Assembly: GCA_964555295.1 (NCBI GenBank)
Contig: CAZKRL010000021.1
Coordinates: 1-46,779, forward strand
From: CAZKRL01 sp964555295
GTDB taxonomy: Bacteria; Bacteroidota; Bacteroidia; Flavobacteriales_D; Sanyastnellaceae
Direction of reading: 5' to 3'
Length of the DNA: 46,779 nt
The stretch's first letter is position 1, and each line of letters opens with the position of its first letter. A program made the translations under genes and the position numbers. A model generated the notes under the pieces. It worked only from the letters and a program-made list of their open reading frames with translations, had not been told where the DNA came from and searched no databases. Below are positions 7,728 to 15,949 of this stretch, piece after piece.

Positions 7728-10700
7728 TCACCTCCGCCGAATCATCAATCCCTGCTCTGATGATTGCACATCATTCTGCAAAACGACCTTGTAATTTCCG
7801 TCGGAAAGATGCGTGGTGTTGATGTATGCCCGCATCATGTCATTGTAAGCAAACACAGTTTTGGAGATCACCATCTTACCCGCATGATCAAATACCTCAA
7901 GAAGATATTCTCCACTTTTCAAACCTTGCGATTCAAAGGTGAATGAATCATTAGCAGGATTGGGGAAAATGCGAGATACAGGAGGTGAAAGATGTTGTGC
8001 AGCAACCGAAACATCTGTTCCCACAAGGATATTATCAACGTATATAACATTGCCATATCGACCGCGATTCTCAAATGCAATGATGATCTCGTCACTCTGC
8101 AAGGGTGCATCGAGATGCAGTTCGTACGTCATCCACTCCGAAGCAGCAGGCACATAATAGTTGGCGTTGTCAGGGGCCGTAGCCAAATCAGCACCGCCAC
8201 GCATCCACCACTCTGTCCATGTGTTGCCACAGTCAGTTGAATACATCACCGCAAGGGTATCTGAATAAATACCACCATACGGTGCATACGCCACATCAAA
8301 GCTGAGGTTCATGCCAGGGTTGTTCAGCTTTCCTGTCCATATGCGATCGCGCGCGCCTTGTGCGTCGTAGTAATAATTATCGAAGCGCATAGAATATGCA
8401 CCGACTCCAAAACCGCTTACGTCTGCAGCGATAGACCAAGCACCATTGCCCTCAGCAATCCACGTGGAGGGAATAGCGCCGGATTCAAAATCTTCCTCGA
8501 TTAATGTAGCAACATTGTCGTAATCGCTGATATAGGCCACTTTAGTAATGGTGTCGCTCACACCATTTTCTGTCACGATCAGGGTTACATCAGCAGCGCC
8601 AGGATTGTTGTAAACCACTGTCGGATAGGGCTCATTACTGGAAGAAGGAGTAGCTCCGGGGAAAAACCATTGTAGCGTTGCATCTGCACCACAAACGCTG
8701 TGATTCACGAAATGCACCTCATCGCCCGGACAAAAATATGTGGCTGACTCTGCGGCAAAATCAGCGATCAGAGCGCTGGGTTCATAGAAAGGCGCTTCCC
8801 ATACACCAAGATTCCAACATGCCAATCTCAACTTTTGATCTCTGTGAAAGGGCACCAGGCGAAGCGGTTCCGTGCCCGCTGGCAATCCTGCAGAATACTC
8901 AGCCCAATCATTCATGGTGTTGTTTCTATAATACACATTGCCATGAAGCGTAGCGAGATAAACGCCACCATCCGTTCCGAATGCATGCGCGATGGCCCAG
9001 GCGCTCTGGCCACTCAACGTGGGTGTTGTAAGGTTGTCCCAATCTGTTCCCGCATTTACCGTGTGATACACCTTGTTATTGTTGCCTGCGTCGTAATATG
9101 AAATCCATAATTCGTCGGCATTAGAAGAAGAGGTGGTGAAGGAAATATATCTCATGTTGGAAGGTAGTGGCACTTCTTCCCAACTGTTACCGTGATCGCC
9201 TGTTCTCCACAACTTCGATGTATTATTACCCATGGCCTGCTGCACGTACATAACATCGTGATCTGCATAACTCTGTTCCATCCAAAACAAGTCATTGGCA
9301 TCGCTTGTGCCGAAAGCATAGAACTCACTGAAGCTACCACCGCCGTTTTCAGAGCGATAAAGTTTATGATCCCGCCCTAGCCAGGCAACATCAAAATAGG
9401 CATGATCAAACATGATACGCGAACTGGCATTGTTCCAGTAATTCTCATTGGGTGTTTGTCCCACACCAAAATAGGTTGGCGTTTCATTCAAATTTTCTGG
9501 CAAGATTCTTCCACCGATATCACTAAAAAGCGTGCGATTATCGTCTGAATATTGTACATATCCTGTGGCTGCCTCGCCCCCGCCGAGAGCCAGAAACTCT
9601 CCCTCGGGATAGTTCTGCAGATAAGCCATATTGCCATTGTGATAGCGACCGCCCACCATCACATCTTCATTCCATCCCTGATCATATCCCCAAAGATTTA
9701 CAGCAAATAGACCTCGGTTGAGATTGTCGTGTGTGGTCATAAAATCAGTGCTATATCCTATGCCGCCATCGTTGCCAAACCATATCTCTTCACTGTCTGG
9801 ACCGGTCTGAAATATTCTATACTCCTGCTGGTCGACATGGAAATACTGCATATCACCCAAATATCCTCCCAACGGTTCATAGGTAGCAGCGCCATCGTAA
9901 CTCGCCCAGAGATTCAAACCGCCGATGAGAATTTTGTTGGGATCCAATTGAGAGGCAACCATCGTTGTATTGTAATGAATCTGTGTATAGTCACCATCGT
10001 CGCCTGAAAAATTCATGAGGTTCGGATGGTCTGCGGTGTAAGGCGCACCAATGACACCATGCGGCAGCGACCAGGTAGCTCCGGCATCAGTGCTCACCCA
10101 AGTGCCCACCCATCCATTGGTGATGACAGAAGAGCCAGGATTCTGATACCCAACGAGCAAGGCATAAATGCGATTGGGGTCGGCTGCAGTTGTGGCCAAT
10201 CGTCCGCCGGTGATTTCAATATCACCCAATGATGTATCGAACCAACCGTTGACCGACAAACTGAAATTCATACCATTGTCTGTGCTCTTATAAAACCTTG
10301 CGAAACCCACATCATCCTGGTGAATGGTATAGAAGGTATTCCATTCATCGGGTTTGAAAACAATGGTTTCACAATTGTCGGGCAGTATTTCGATCCATGT
10401 ATCCCCCAAATCTGCACTGCGAAAAAGTCCGTGATTTGTGGCTGCGAAGACCACTGAAGAATCTGCAGGATGAAACAAAAATTCCCACGCGGAGATATTG
10501 AGATTCTGCAATGAATCCTGACCCATGATTTGCCAACTCACGCCGCCATCTAAGGTGCGCCACAACTCATTGTTAGCGCTCATCATAACGAGATTATCAT
10601 TCAATGGATGAATGCGAATGGCTGTAACGGCACCGATGATTTCACCCTTTGTTATATACTCCCAATGCTGACCTGCATCCATGCTTTTGTAGGCCCCGCC

Positions 10701-11153
10701 CGACTCTGTACCGCAATACAACACGGAGGGGTTTTGTGCGCTACGATCAATAGTATAGACATTGGCATGCCTAAACCCGGGTGTCATACTTCCGTCGGCA
10801 TCGACATGATGCATGGGTCCTTCGAAGGACCAGATATCGTCGCGGTTGTCAGCGGTAATTGTTTGCTGCAATTGTGAAGCTTCTGGAAAGCGCACCTCAC
10901 CATTGGGTTGAACGTATGCACGCACTTCCGAAACCCAATGCCGAAAATATTGTGTGTGTACATTCTTCTCCCACAAGTGCGAGGCGTAGTAATCGTGATA
11001 CGCATCTACCACTTCATAGAAATTGGGATGATCGCCATACATTGCCTTGGCCCAATCAGGAGCGGTTTCGCGGTGATAAGCAAAAGACTTTAGTTGCTGA
11101 GCGCTCAATGGGATGCAGCACAAAAACACCAACACATAGAGGAGTGATCTCAT
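7728..11153 (-). CDS. Secreted T9SS protein with sortilin-like propeller, PKD and type A sorting domain
   Basis: An 1141-residue exported protein. It has a signal peptide (1-18, MRSLLYVLVFLCCIPLSAQ), then many BNR/VPS10-like units with 'S.D.G.TW' Asp-boxes (KSMDAGQHWEYI, RTLDGGVSWQIM, RSADLGDTWIEI, VSTDAGATWSLP) over about residues 130-780, forming one or more beta-propellers. A PKD-type domain follows (about 800-885), then a carbohydrate-binding-like jelly-roll (about 890-1050, STDCGNTWTEWW), then a T9SS type A tail over the last 80 residues (SRIFPNPANDSFTF ... LSDGNYKVVLQ). Such proteins are exported through the outer membrane and anchored or released by the sortase-like PorU. No catalytic site is evident; adhesion or glycan binding is a guess. 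Confidence 0.85.
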   Translation of the reverse strand: MRSLLYVLVFLCCIPLSAQQLKSFAYHRETAPDWAKAMYGDHPNFYEVVDAYHDYYASHLWEKNVHTQYFRHWVSEVRAYVQPNGEVRFPEASQLQQTITADNRDDIWSFEGPMHHVDADGSMTPGFRHANVYTIDRSAQNPSVLYCGTESGGAYKSMDAGQHWEYITKGEIIGAVTAIRIHPLNDNLVMMSANNELWRTLDGGVSWQIMGQDSLQNLNISAWEFLFHPADSSVVFAATNHGLFRSADLGDTWIEILPDNCETIVFKPDEWNTFYTIHQDDVGFARFYKSTDNGMNFSLSVNGWFDTSLGDIEITGGRLATTAADPNRIYALLVGYQNPGSSVITNGWVGTWVSTDAGATWSLPHGVIGAPYTADHPNLMNFSGDDGDYTQIHYNTTMVASQLDPNKILIGGLNLWASYDGAATYEPLGGYLGDMQYFHVDQQEYRIFQTGPDSEEIWFGNDGGIGYSTDFMTTHDNLNRGLFAVNLWGYDQGWNEDVMVGGRYHNGNMAYLQNYPEGEFLALGGGEAATGYVQYSDDNRTLFSDIGGRILPENLNETPTYFGVGQTPNENYWNNASSRIMFDHAYFDVAWLGRDHKLYRSENGGGSFSEFYAFGTSDANDLFWMEQSYADHDVMYVQQAMGNNTSKLWRTGDHGNSWEEVPLPSNMRYISFTTSSSNADELWISYYDAGNNNKVYHTVNAGTDWDNLTTPTLSGQSAWAIAHAFGTDGGVYLATLHGNVYYRNNTMNDWAEYSAGLPAGTEPLRLVPFHRDQKLRLACWNLGVWEAPFYEPSALIADFAAESATYFCPGDEVHFVNHSVCGADATLQWFFPGATPSSSNEPYPTVVYNNPGAADVTLIVTENGVSDTITKVAYISDYDNVATLIEEDFESGAIPSTWIAEGNGAWSIAADVSGFGVGAYSMRFDNYYYDAQGARDRIWTGKLNNPGMNLSFDVAYAPYGGIYSDTLAVMYSTDCGNTWTEWWMRGGADLATAPDNANYYVPAASEWMTYELHLDAPLQSDEIIIAFENRGRYGNVIYVDNILVGTDVSVAAQHLSPPVSRIFPNPANDSFTFESQGLKSGEYLLEVFDHAGKMVISKTVFAYNDMMRAYINTTHLSDGNYKVVLQNDVQSSEQGLMIRRR

Positions 11154-11308
11154 AGATGATAAATTAAATAGAGGGAAAGATAGTGCCGCGCGCAGATATC
11201 ATTGTGAGCATGAAAAATAAACACCTAGCAAATAATAATCGGAGACGTTACCTTCTCTTTTGCAGCGGCAACTAGAGAGAGTTTACATAAACCATCAGAA
11301 ACTAATTC

Positions 11309-11917
11309 TCAGCCACGTCCGTGGATGAGCGAGAAAAATTCCTTTCGCGTTTTGTCATTTTCAAGAAACTCACCGCTGAAAGCACTTGTGGTGGTCATGC
11401 TGTTTTGTTTGCTTACACCGCGCATTTGCATACACAAGTGCTGCGCTTCTATAACAACGGCAACGCCTATGGGTTGCAATGTTTCCTGAATGCAATCCCT
11501 GATCTCTATGGTCAGACGTTCTTGCACTTGAAGGCGGCGTGAGAAAACATCGACAATGCGAGGTAATTTACTCAAGCCAACTATTCTGCCATTTGGAATA
11601 TATGCAATGTGGGCCTTTCCGAAAAAAGGTAACATATGATGCTCACAAAGACTGTACATTTCTATATCCTTCACCAGTACCATTTCGCTGTAACATTCGT
11701 CGAACATGGCCCCGCGAATAATCGCGCCTGCGTCCTCCTCGTATCCCTTCGTTAGAAAACCATATGCCTTTGCTACCCGCTCGGGTGTTCGAAGGAGGCC
11801 CTGACGAGCGGTGTCTTCTCCGATCTGCTCCAGAATTTGACCGACTGCGGTGGCAATTTTTTTCTGTGAATCAGACATAATTGCTTCTTCTGTGACCAAT
11901 GGTGGAATAGCATTCAT
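11309..11917 (-). CDS. folE: GTP cyclohydrolase I
   Basis: A 202-residue cytosolic enzyme converting GTP to 7,8-dihydroneopterin triphosphate, the entry to folate and other pterins. The zinc ligands are C91 and H94 in SLCEHHMLPF and C162 in HLCMQMRG. GLSKLPRIVDVFSRRLQVQERLT is the family's substrate-binding stretch (GLSK...R....QVQERL). The start is uncertain by 13 residues: MNAIPP at 11917 or MSDSQKK at 11878; both leave the catalytic domain whole. It lies 45 bases behind the pyruvoyl-tetrahydropterin synthase gene on the same strand, so its product would feed that enzyme as well as FolK encoded at 14624. Confidence 0.95.
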   Translation of the reverse strand: MNAIPPLVTEEAIMSDSQKKIATAVGQILEQIGEDTARQGLLRTPERVAKAYGFLTKGYEEDAGAIIRGAMFDECYSEMVLVKDIEMYSLCEHHMLPFFGKAHIAYIPNGRIVGLSKLPRIVDVFSRRLQVQERLTIEIRDCIQETLQPIGVAVVIEAQHLCMQMRGVSKQNSMTTTSAFSGEFLENDKTRKEFFSLIHGRG

Positions 11918-11962
11918 ATTCGTGTATTTCTGTAAGAACAGATTGCATTGGCATAAGTTCAG

Positions 11963-12388
11963 TTATTTACCGCCAAAGTATTCAACCATATTATTTTCCG
12001 TCTCATGCAATCGGACCGAATGCAACTCACAATTCTTGGCGCGTATCGGCTCTTCAAGTTGCTCCCAAATGGCAATAGCCACCAGCTCACAAGAGGTCAT
12101 TTTACCATTTAAAAAAGGAACGTCCAGATTCAAATTTCGATGATCCATTTGAGAAATGACCTTCTCCTCGATCAGATCACTTAAATACTTTAGATCCACA
12201 CAATATCCGGTGTCTTCCTGAGGCACTCCTTTTACCGTGATGAACAACTCATAGTTGTGTCCATGCCAATTAGGGTTTGCACATTTTCCGAAGGTCTTCA
12301 AGTTCTGTTCTTCGCTCCAACCGGGATTCCATAACTTGTGTGCAGCATTGAATCTCTCCCGTCGTGTTACGTATACAAGTTTCAACAT
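11963..12388 (-). CDS. 6-pyruvoyl-tetrahydropterin synthase / QueD family protein
   Basis: A 141-residue enzyme using dihydroneopterin triphosphate, the product of the adjacent folE. Zinc ligands are H17 (FNAAHKL), H42 and H44 (NWHGHNYEL); the catalytic cysteine is C36 in GKCANPN, and HETENN near the C-terminus carries the glutamate. The CANPNxHGHNYE arrangement is closer to the animal PTPS form (KCNNPNGHGHNY) than to short E. coli QueD. It could make 6-pyruvoyl-tetrahydropterin or 6-carboxy-tetrahydropterin for queuosine. No queC, queE or sepiapterin reductase gene is in the window to decide. An in-frame TTG at 12400 falls inside the promoter box, so I use the ATG at 12388. Confidence 0.88.
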   Translation of the reverse strand: MLKLVYVTRRERFNAAHKLWNPGWSEEQNLKTFGKCANPNWHGHNYELFITVKGVPQEDTGYCVDLKYLSDLIEEKVISQMDHRNLNLDVPFLNGKMTSCELVAIAIWEQLEEPIRAKNCELHSVRLHETENNMVEYFGGK

Positions 12389-12397
12389 AAGTGACGG

Positions 12398-12405
12398 CAA
12401 AAATA
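12398..12405 (-). promoter_or_regulatory. -7 promoter box (TATTTTTG) of the PTPS-folE unit
   Basis: TATTTTTG on the reverse strand is an exact TAnnTTTG box, 9 bases before the ATG at 12388. A TTTG lies about 24 bases further upstream, slightly long for a -33 spacing. Its place decides the start codon of the PTPS gene. Confidence 0.5.
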
Positions 12406-12447
12406 AAGTGACACAATGAAATTAAATGACAAACCATTGAGCAGTTG

Positions 12448-12487
12448 CGGAATAATTCCGTTGGAATAACACGACGGGGCCATTCCA
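12448..12487. promoter_or_regulatory. Clustered GGAAT/ATTCC dyads between the PTPS-folE and metK promoters
   Basis: A perfect dyad CGGAAT-A-ATTCCG (12448-12460) is followed by TGGAAT (12462-12467) and its inverse ATTCCA (12482-12487). That makes four GGAAT half-sites in 40 bases, lying upstream of both divergent promoter boxes. It looks like an operator region for a dimeric regulator; which one is unknown. A small hairpin TGATG-AAAAG-CATCA follows at 12511-12525. Confidence 0.4.
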
Positions 12488-12560
12488 GTCGCGGCGGTGC
12501 AAACACTCGTTGATGAAAAGCATCATCACATTTGACATTTCGTCAATGAAGATTTAGGTT

Positions 12561-12568
12561 TACTTTCG
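12561..12568 (+). promoter_or_regulatory. Likely -7 box (TACTTTCG) of metK
   Basis: TACTTTCG fits TAnnTTyG and lies 14 bases before the metK ATG. The nearest TTG (12532-12534) is 26 bases upstream of it, long for a -33 element; an overlapping TAGGTTTA would fit that spacing better. If the promoter is here, the mRNA leader is too short for a riboswitch. Confidence 0.35.
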
Positions 12569-12582
12569 CCGAAAATTTTTTT

Positions 12583-13857
12583 ATGCCCTATTTATTTACT
12601 TCCGAATCGGTCTCTGAAGGCCATCCCGACAAAATTGCAGATCAAATTTCTGACGCGCTTATTGATCAATTTTTAGCGCAAGATCCAGACTCGAAAGTGG
12701 CTTGCGAAACATTAGTTACGACAGGTCAGGTAATCGTGGCGGGAGAAGTTAAATCCAATGCGTTTGTTGACTTACACAAAACGATAAGAGGGGTAATCGA
12801 AAAAATCGGTTACACCAAAAGTGAATACCAGTTCGATTCTGTTTCATGCGGGATACTATCTGCGATTCATGAACAATCTTCAGATATCAACCAAGGTGTT
12901 GACAGAAAGAAGCGTGAAGAGCAAGGCGCAGGAGACCAGGGAATGATGTTTGGTTATGCGTCACGTGAGACGGATAATTACATGCCATTACCGCTTGAGC
13001 TGGCCCATCTTCTCCTGAGAGAATTGGCAGCGATTCGCAGAGAGGCTCAATCTTCGAAGAAGACAGGAATGAACTACCTCCGTCCTGACGCCAAGAGCCA
13101 AGTGACAATAGAGTATGACGACAATCACAAACCCATCCGGATTGATGCAATTGTTGTATCTACCCAACATGATGACTTTGCCTCTGAAAAAGAGATGGGA
13201 GAAAGAATCCGCAAAGACGTGATCAACATCCTGATTCCGCGTGTAAAGAAGCAACTCCCTGCGCACATTCAGAAGCTATTCAACAATAAGATTCAATACC
13301 ACATCAATCCTACAGGAAGGTTTGTAATTGGCGGACCACACGGAGACACTGGTCTCACTGGCCGTAAGATTATTGTTGATACATATGGTGGTAAAGGGGC
13401 TCACGGAGGGGGAGCTTTTTCTGGAAAAGATCCATCCAAAGTTGATCGCTCTGCGGCCTATGCCGCGAGACATATGGCCAAGCACCTCGTGGCATGCGGA
13501 GTATGTGATGAGGCGTTGGTACAGGTAGCATACGCAATCGGCGTAGCGGAGCCCGTTGGATTATACATCAACACATACGGAACCGCCAAAGTAAAAATGA
13601 GCGACGGAAAAATAGCCTCCATCATGAGAGGGCTTCCAGGGTTCAACATGCGTCCATATGAGATCGAAAAGCGATTCAAGCTTCGTACGCCCATCTATGA
13701 AGAGACTGCTTCCTATGGTCACATGGGACGAGCGCCGCAAGTCATTTCCAAAACGTTCAGAATTGGTGGAAAGGATAAGTCAGTTAAAGTTGAATTATTC
13801 CCTTGGGAAAAGCTCGACCAGGTGTCTCAGGTAAAGCGCGCGTTTGGCCTGAAATAA
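12583..13857 (+). CDS. metK: S-adenosylmethionine synthetase
   Basis: A 424-residue cytosolic enzyme making S-adenosylmethionine from methionine and ATP. Signatures: FTSESVSEGHPDKIADQISD at the N-terminus, GAGDQGMMFGYA (methionine adenosyltransferase signature 1) and GGGAFSGKDPSKVDRSAAY (signature 2, with the P-loop-like GGGAFSGKD). It is slightly longer than E. coli MetK (384 residues), with an insertion around DAKSQVTIEYDDNHKPIRIDA and after DVINILIPRV, which I believe is normal for Bacteroidota. The gene is divergent from the PTPS-folE unit. SAM supply fits the methyltransferases MenG and the RsmI-like protein encoded further right, though these are not in its operon. Confidence 0.96.
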   Translation: MPYLFTSESVSEGHPDKIADQISDALIDQFLAQDPDSKVACETLVTTGQVIVAGEVKSNAFVDLHKTIRGVIEKIGYTKSEYQFDSVSCGILSAIHEQSSDINQGVDRKKREEQGAGDQGMMFGYASRETDNYMPLPLELAHLLLRELAAIRREAQSSKKTGMNYLRPDAKSQVTIEYDDNHKPIRIDAIVVSTQHDDFASEKEMGERIRKDVINILIPRVKKQLPAHIQKLFNNKIQYHINPTGRFVIGGPHGDTGLTGRKIIVDTYGGKGAHGGGAFSGKDPSKVDRSAAYAARHMAKHLVACGVCDEALVQVAYAIGVAEPVGLYINTYGTAKVKMSDGKIASIMRGLPGFNMRPYEIEKRFKLRTPIYEETASYGHMGRAPQVISKTFRIGGKDKSVKVELFPWEKLDQVSQVKRAFGLK

Positions 13858-13882
13858 AAGTTGATCATAATCTTTAGCAGCG

Positions 13883-14572
13883 TTGAGTGTACTCGCGAAA
13901 TACAAGCCCTCCGTCATTTTTCTGGTCATTGCAGGCATAATCGGCCTCGTGACATTTTATTTGATGAACCGAGTTGGTGGCCCGCCGCCAAAAGTTGAGA
14001 ATTCAGAAACCGAATTGAAATTAGGGAGTCAGGTATGGTCGCTACAAAACTTAGATGTTACTCAATTCAGGAATGGCGATCCCATTCCTGAGGCCAAGAC
14101 CGAGGGAGAATGGAGGGCATTCGTACTTGCGGGGGAGCCGGCTTGGTGTGCGTGTGAAACCGACTCAAACGGCCTGAGTGCTTTTGGCACAGGTAAACTG
14201 TATAATTTCTTCGCTGTTTCTGACCGCCGAAAGCTCGCTCCTGAAGGTTGGAAGATTCCATCTAAAGACGACTGGAAACAATTGTTCGACATGCTTGGAT
14301 CGGAATCAAGAGCAGGATCTAAAATGAAATCTATGGAAGGATGGAGCGCAGATGCCATTGGCACTAATTCTTCCGGTTTTTCTGCCAAACCATTTTGTAG
14401 TCGAATGTCAACGGGAGTATATGATAACGGCAACAATTCTGTATACTGGTGGACCTCTACCGGCGACGCAAATGAAACAGCGTGGTACATTGCACTAACA
14501 CATTCCGGATCGGCATCTAAAGCCTTCAGCCACAGTGGCTGTGGTTATGCCGTTAGGTGTATTAGAGAGTAA
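13883..14572 (+). CDS. Membrane-anchored FISUMP-domain protein
   Basis: A 229-residue protein with an N-terminal hydrophobic segment (about residues 9-27) and a C-terminal FISUMP domain (Fibrobacter succinogenes major paralogous domain; about 75-229). Markers are GWKIPSKDDWKQLF, SKMKSMEGWSADAIGTNSSGFSA (read as short motifs), WWTSTGDANETAWYIAL and CGYAVRCIRE. FISUMP is a C-type-lectin-like fold common on Bacteroidota cell surfaces; the role is unknown. The only in-frame start that keeps the hydrophobic segment is TTG at 13883; the next ATG (13964) would remove it. The gene lies 25 bases behind metK and 51 before folK, all on one strand. Confidence 0.75.
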   Translation: MSVLAKYKPSVIFLVIAGIIGLVTFYLMNRVGGPPPKVENSETELKLGSQVWSLQNLDVTQFRNGDPIPEAKTEGEWRAFVLAGEPAWCACETDSNGLSAFGTGKLYNFFAVSDRRKLAPEGWKIPSKDDWKQLFDMLGSESRAGSKMKSMEGWSADAIGTNSSGFSAKPFCSRMSTGVYDNGNNSVYWWTSTGDANETAWYIALTHSGSASKAFSHSGCGYAVRCIRE

Positions 14573-14623
14573 TTTCACTACTCCATTTTGAGATAAATAT
14601 TATCCTACAATCCAGAAGACACG

Positions 14624-15106
14624 ATGCGATTTATATACTTCTCTTTGGGAAGTAATCTCGGGAACCGGGAGGAGCTGCTGAGTGAAACACGCGATTTCAT
14701 TCACTTCAATGTGGGGGATATTGTTGTGGCCTCAGACATTTATGAAACTGAGCCATGGGGAATGGAAAATGTTCAGCCCTTTCTCAATCAAATCATTGGG
14801 GTGCAGTCTGAGCTCACCAATGCACAAATCATTACTGAGATAGCAGAAATTGATCAATTCTACGGGCGAGAAAGATCTGCTGAAAAATACCTTTCGAGAG
14901 AGATGGATGTTGATGTGCTATTCATCGACCAAGAAATCATAGATCTACCCAATTTATCGGTTCCCCATCCCAAGATAATCGATCGACGTTTTATACTGGA
15001 GCCCATGGTGCAGATAGCTCCGGAATTCGTGCACCCAGCGATCCAAAAAACCCTTGCTGAATTACTTGAAATCTGCACCGACAAGTGCAAAGTGAAAAAA
15101 CTGTGA
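14624..15106 (+). CDS. folK: 2-amino-4-hydroxy-6-hydroxymethyldihydropteridine pyrophosphokinase (HPPK)
   Basis: A 160-residue folate-pathway enzyme transferring pyrophosphate from ATP to 6-hydroxymethyl-dihydropterin. YFSLGSNLGNREELL starts the fold, YETEPWGMENVQPFLN is the substrate loop, and SREMDVDVLFID plus PHPKIIDRRFILEPM form the HPPK signature with the magnesium-binding aspartates. Length is normal. Its stop codon overlaps the likely GTG start of the kinase gene (GTGA), so the two are translationally coupled. FolE, which opens the same pathway, is encoded about 3 kb to the left. Confidence 0.94.
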   Translation: MRFIYFSLGSNLGNREELLSETRDFIHFNVGDIVVASDIYETEPWGMENVQPFLNQIIGVQSELTNAQIITEIAEIDQFYGRERSAEKYLSREMDVDVLFIDQEIIDLPNLSVPHPKIIDRRFILEPMVQIAPEFVHPAIQKTLAELLEICTDKCKVKKL

Positions 15107-15750
15107 TTCCATATCAATACATCGCAATAGAAGGAAATATCGGCGCAGGCAAAACGAGCCTTGCTACACGATTGGCAGAAGACTTCAATGCGCGACTTGT
15201 ACTAGAAGAATTCGCTGAGAATCCCTTTTTGCAAAAATTCTATGAAAGTCCGGATCGATATGCATTCCCATTAGAATTGAGTTTTCTATCGGAAAGATTC
15301 TCACAATTAAAAAGAGAGGTAATATCAGGCGACATCTTTCAGCCACAGGTCATTTCGGATTACTTCCTTGCGAAGTGTCAAATTTTCGCCAAGAACAATC
15401 TGCAAATAGATGAGTATTCACTTTTCTTAAAGCTATACGAAGTAATTAAGGCAGCCTGTCCCCTTCCCGACCTATTGGTATATCTCTACCGCGACATAGA
15501 CAACCTGCAACACAACATCAAAAAAAGAGGCAGAGTTTACGAGCAAAATATTTCGAATTCGTATTTAGAGAATATTCAACAACAATATCTCGATTTCCTC
15601 AAGCAGCATCCCGACATGCGCATCTTATTGATCGAACTTAACGGAATCGACTTCATGGCCAACGAATCCCAATATGAAGCCATAAAAGCGGCTCTTTGTA
15701 ACGATTACAACAAAGGAATTCATATGATTAATTTTTCAAGAACATTGTAG
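15103..15750 (+). CDS. Deoxynucleoside kinase (dGK/dCK/dAK family)
   Basis: About 215 residues; it phosphorylates a deoxynucleoside at the 5' position in the salvage pathway. The P-loop GNIGAGKT is at residues 11-18. EEFAENPFLQKFYESPDRYAFPLELSFL gives the substrate-binding glutamate and the ENPFL segment (read as EEFAENPFL, then FYESP). IKKRGRVYEQNI is the arginine-rich lid. Substrate cannot be read from this. I prefer the GTG at 15103 that overlaps the folK stop as GTGA; an earlier GTG at 15085 would add six residues and a 22-base overlap. folK followed by a deoxynucleoside kinase is, as I recall, a frequent pair in Bacteroidota. Confidence 0.88.
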   Translation: MIPYQYIAIEGNIGAGKTSLATRLAEDFNARLVLEEFAENPFLQKFYESPDRYAFPLELSFLSERFSQLKREVISGDIFQPQVISDYFLAKCQIFAKNNLQIDEYSLFLKLYEVIKAACPLPDLLVYLYRDIDNLQHNIKKRGRVYEQNISNSYLENIQQQYLDFLKQHPDMRILLIELNGIDFMANESQYEAIKAALCNDYNKGIHMINFSRTL

Positions 15751-15863
15751 TGAAACACCTCTTATGCTCTAGATGCGCTTTTCACCAAAGTTCCTGCGCA
15801 GATGTCAGGGAAAGATTTGTATGTCCAGAAAGAAACTCTCGATGCATTCCATCGGATGCATGA
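15750..15863 (+). CDS. Possible 37-residue cysteine-rich small protein
   Basis: A GTG overlaps the last base of the kinase stop (TAGTG) and opens a 37-codon frame with six cysteines: LLCSRCAF (a CxxC), SSCADV, FVCPE and SRCIP. A metal-binding or disulfide-rich peptide is possible, but a chance open frame of this length is just as likely; I know no family for it. It is the only coding candidate in the 199-bp gap before aroA (opposite strand). Confidence 0.2.
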   Translation: MKHLLCSRCAFHQSSCADVRERFVCPERNSRCIPSDA

Positions 15864-15949
15864 GGCAGCATATCAAAAACAAGCAAAACGAACTAAGAAT
15901 CTCAACATCACAATAACTTCAGTAAAGCTGATATAACATAATTTCCAAT

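Noticed and set aside
12406..12582. SAM riboswitch before metK
   Set aside because: I could not match any SAM riboswitch class by its conserved core, and the likely -7 box at 12561 would leave a leader of about 10 bases. An Infernal search with the SAM-family models would settle it.
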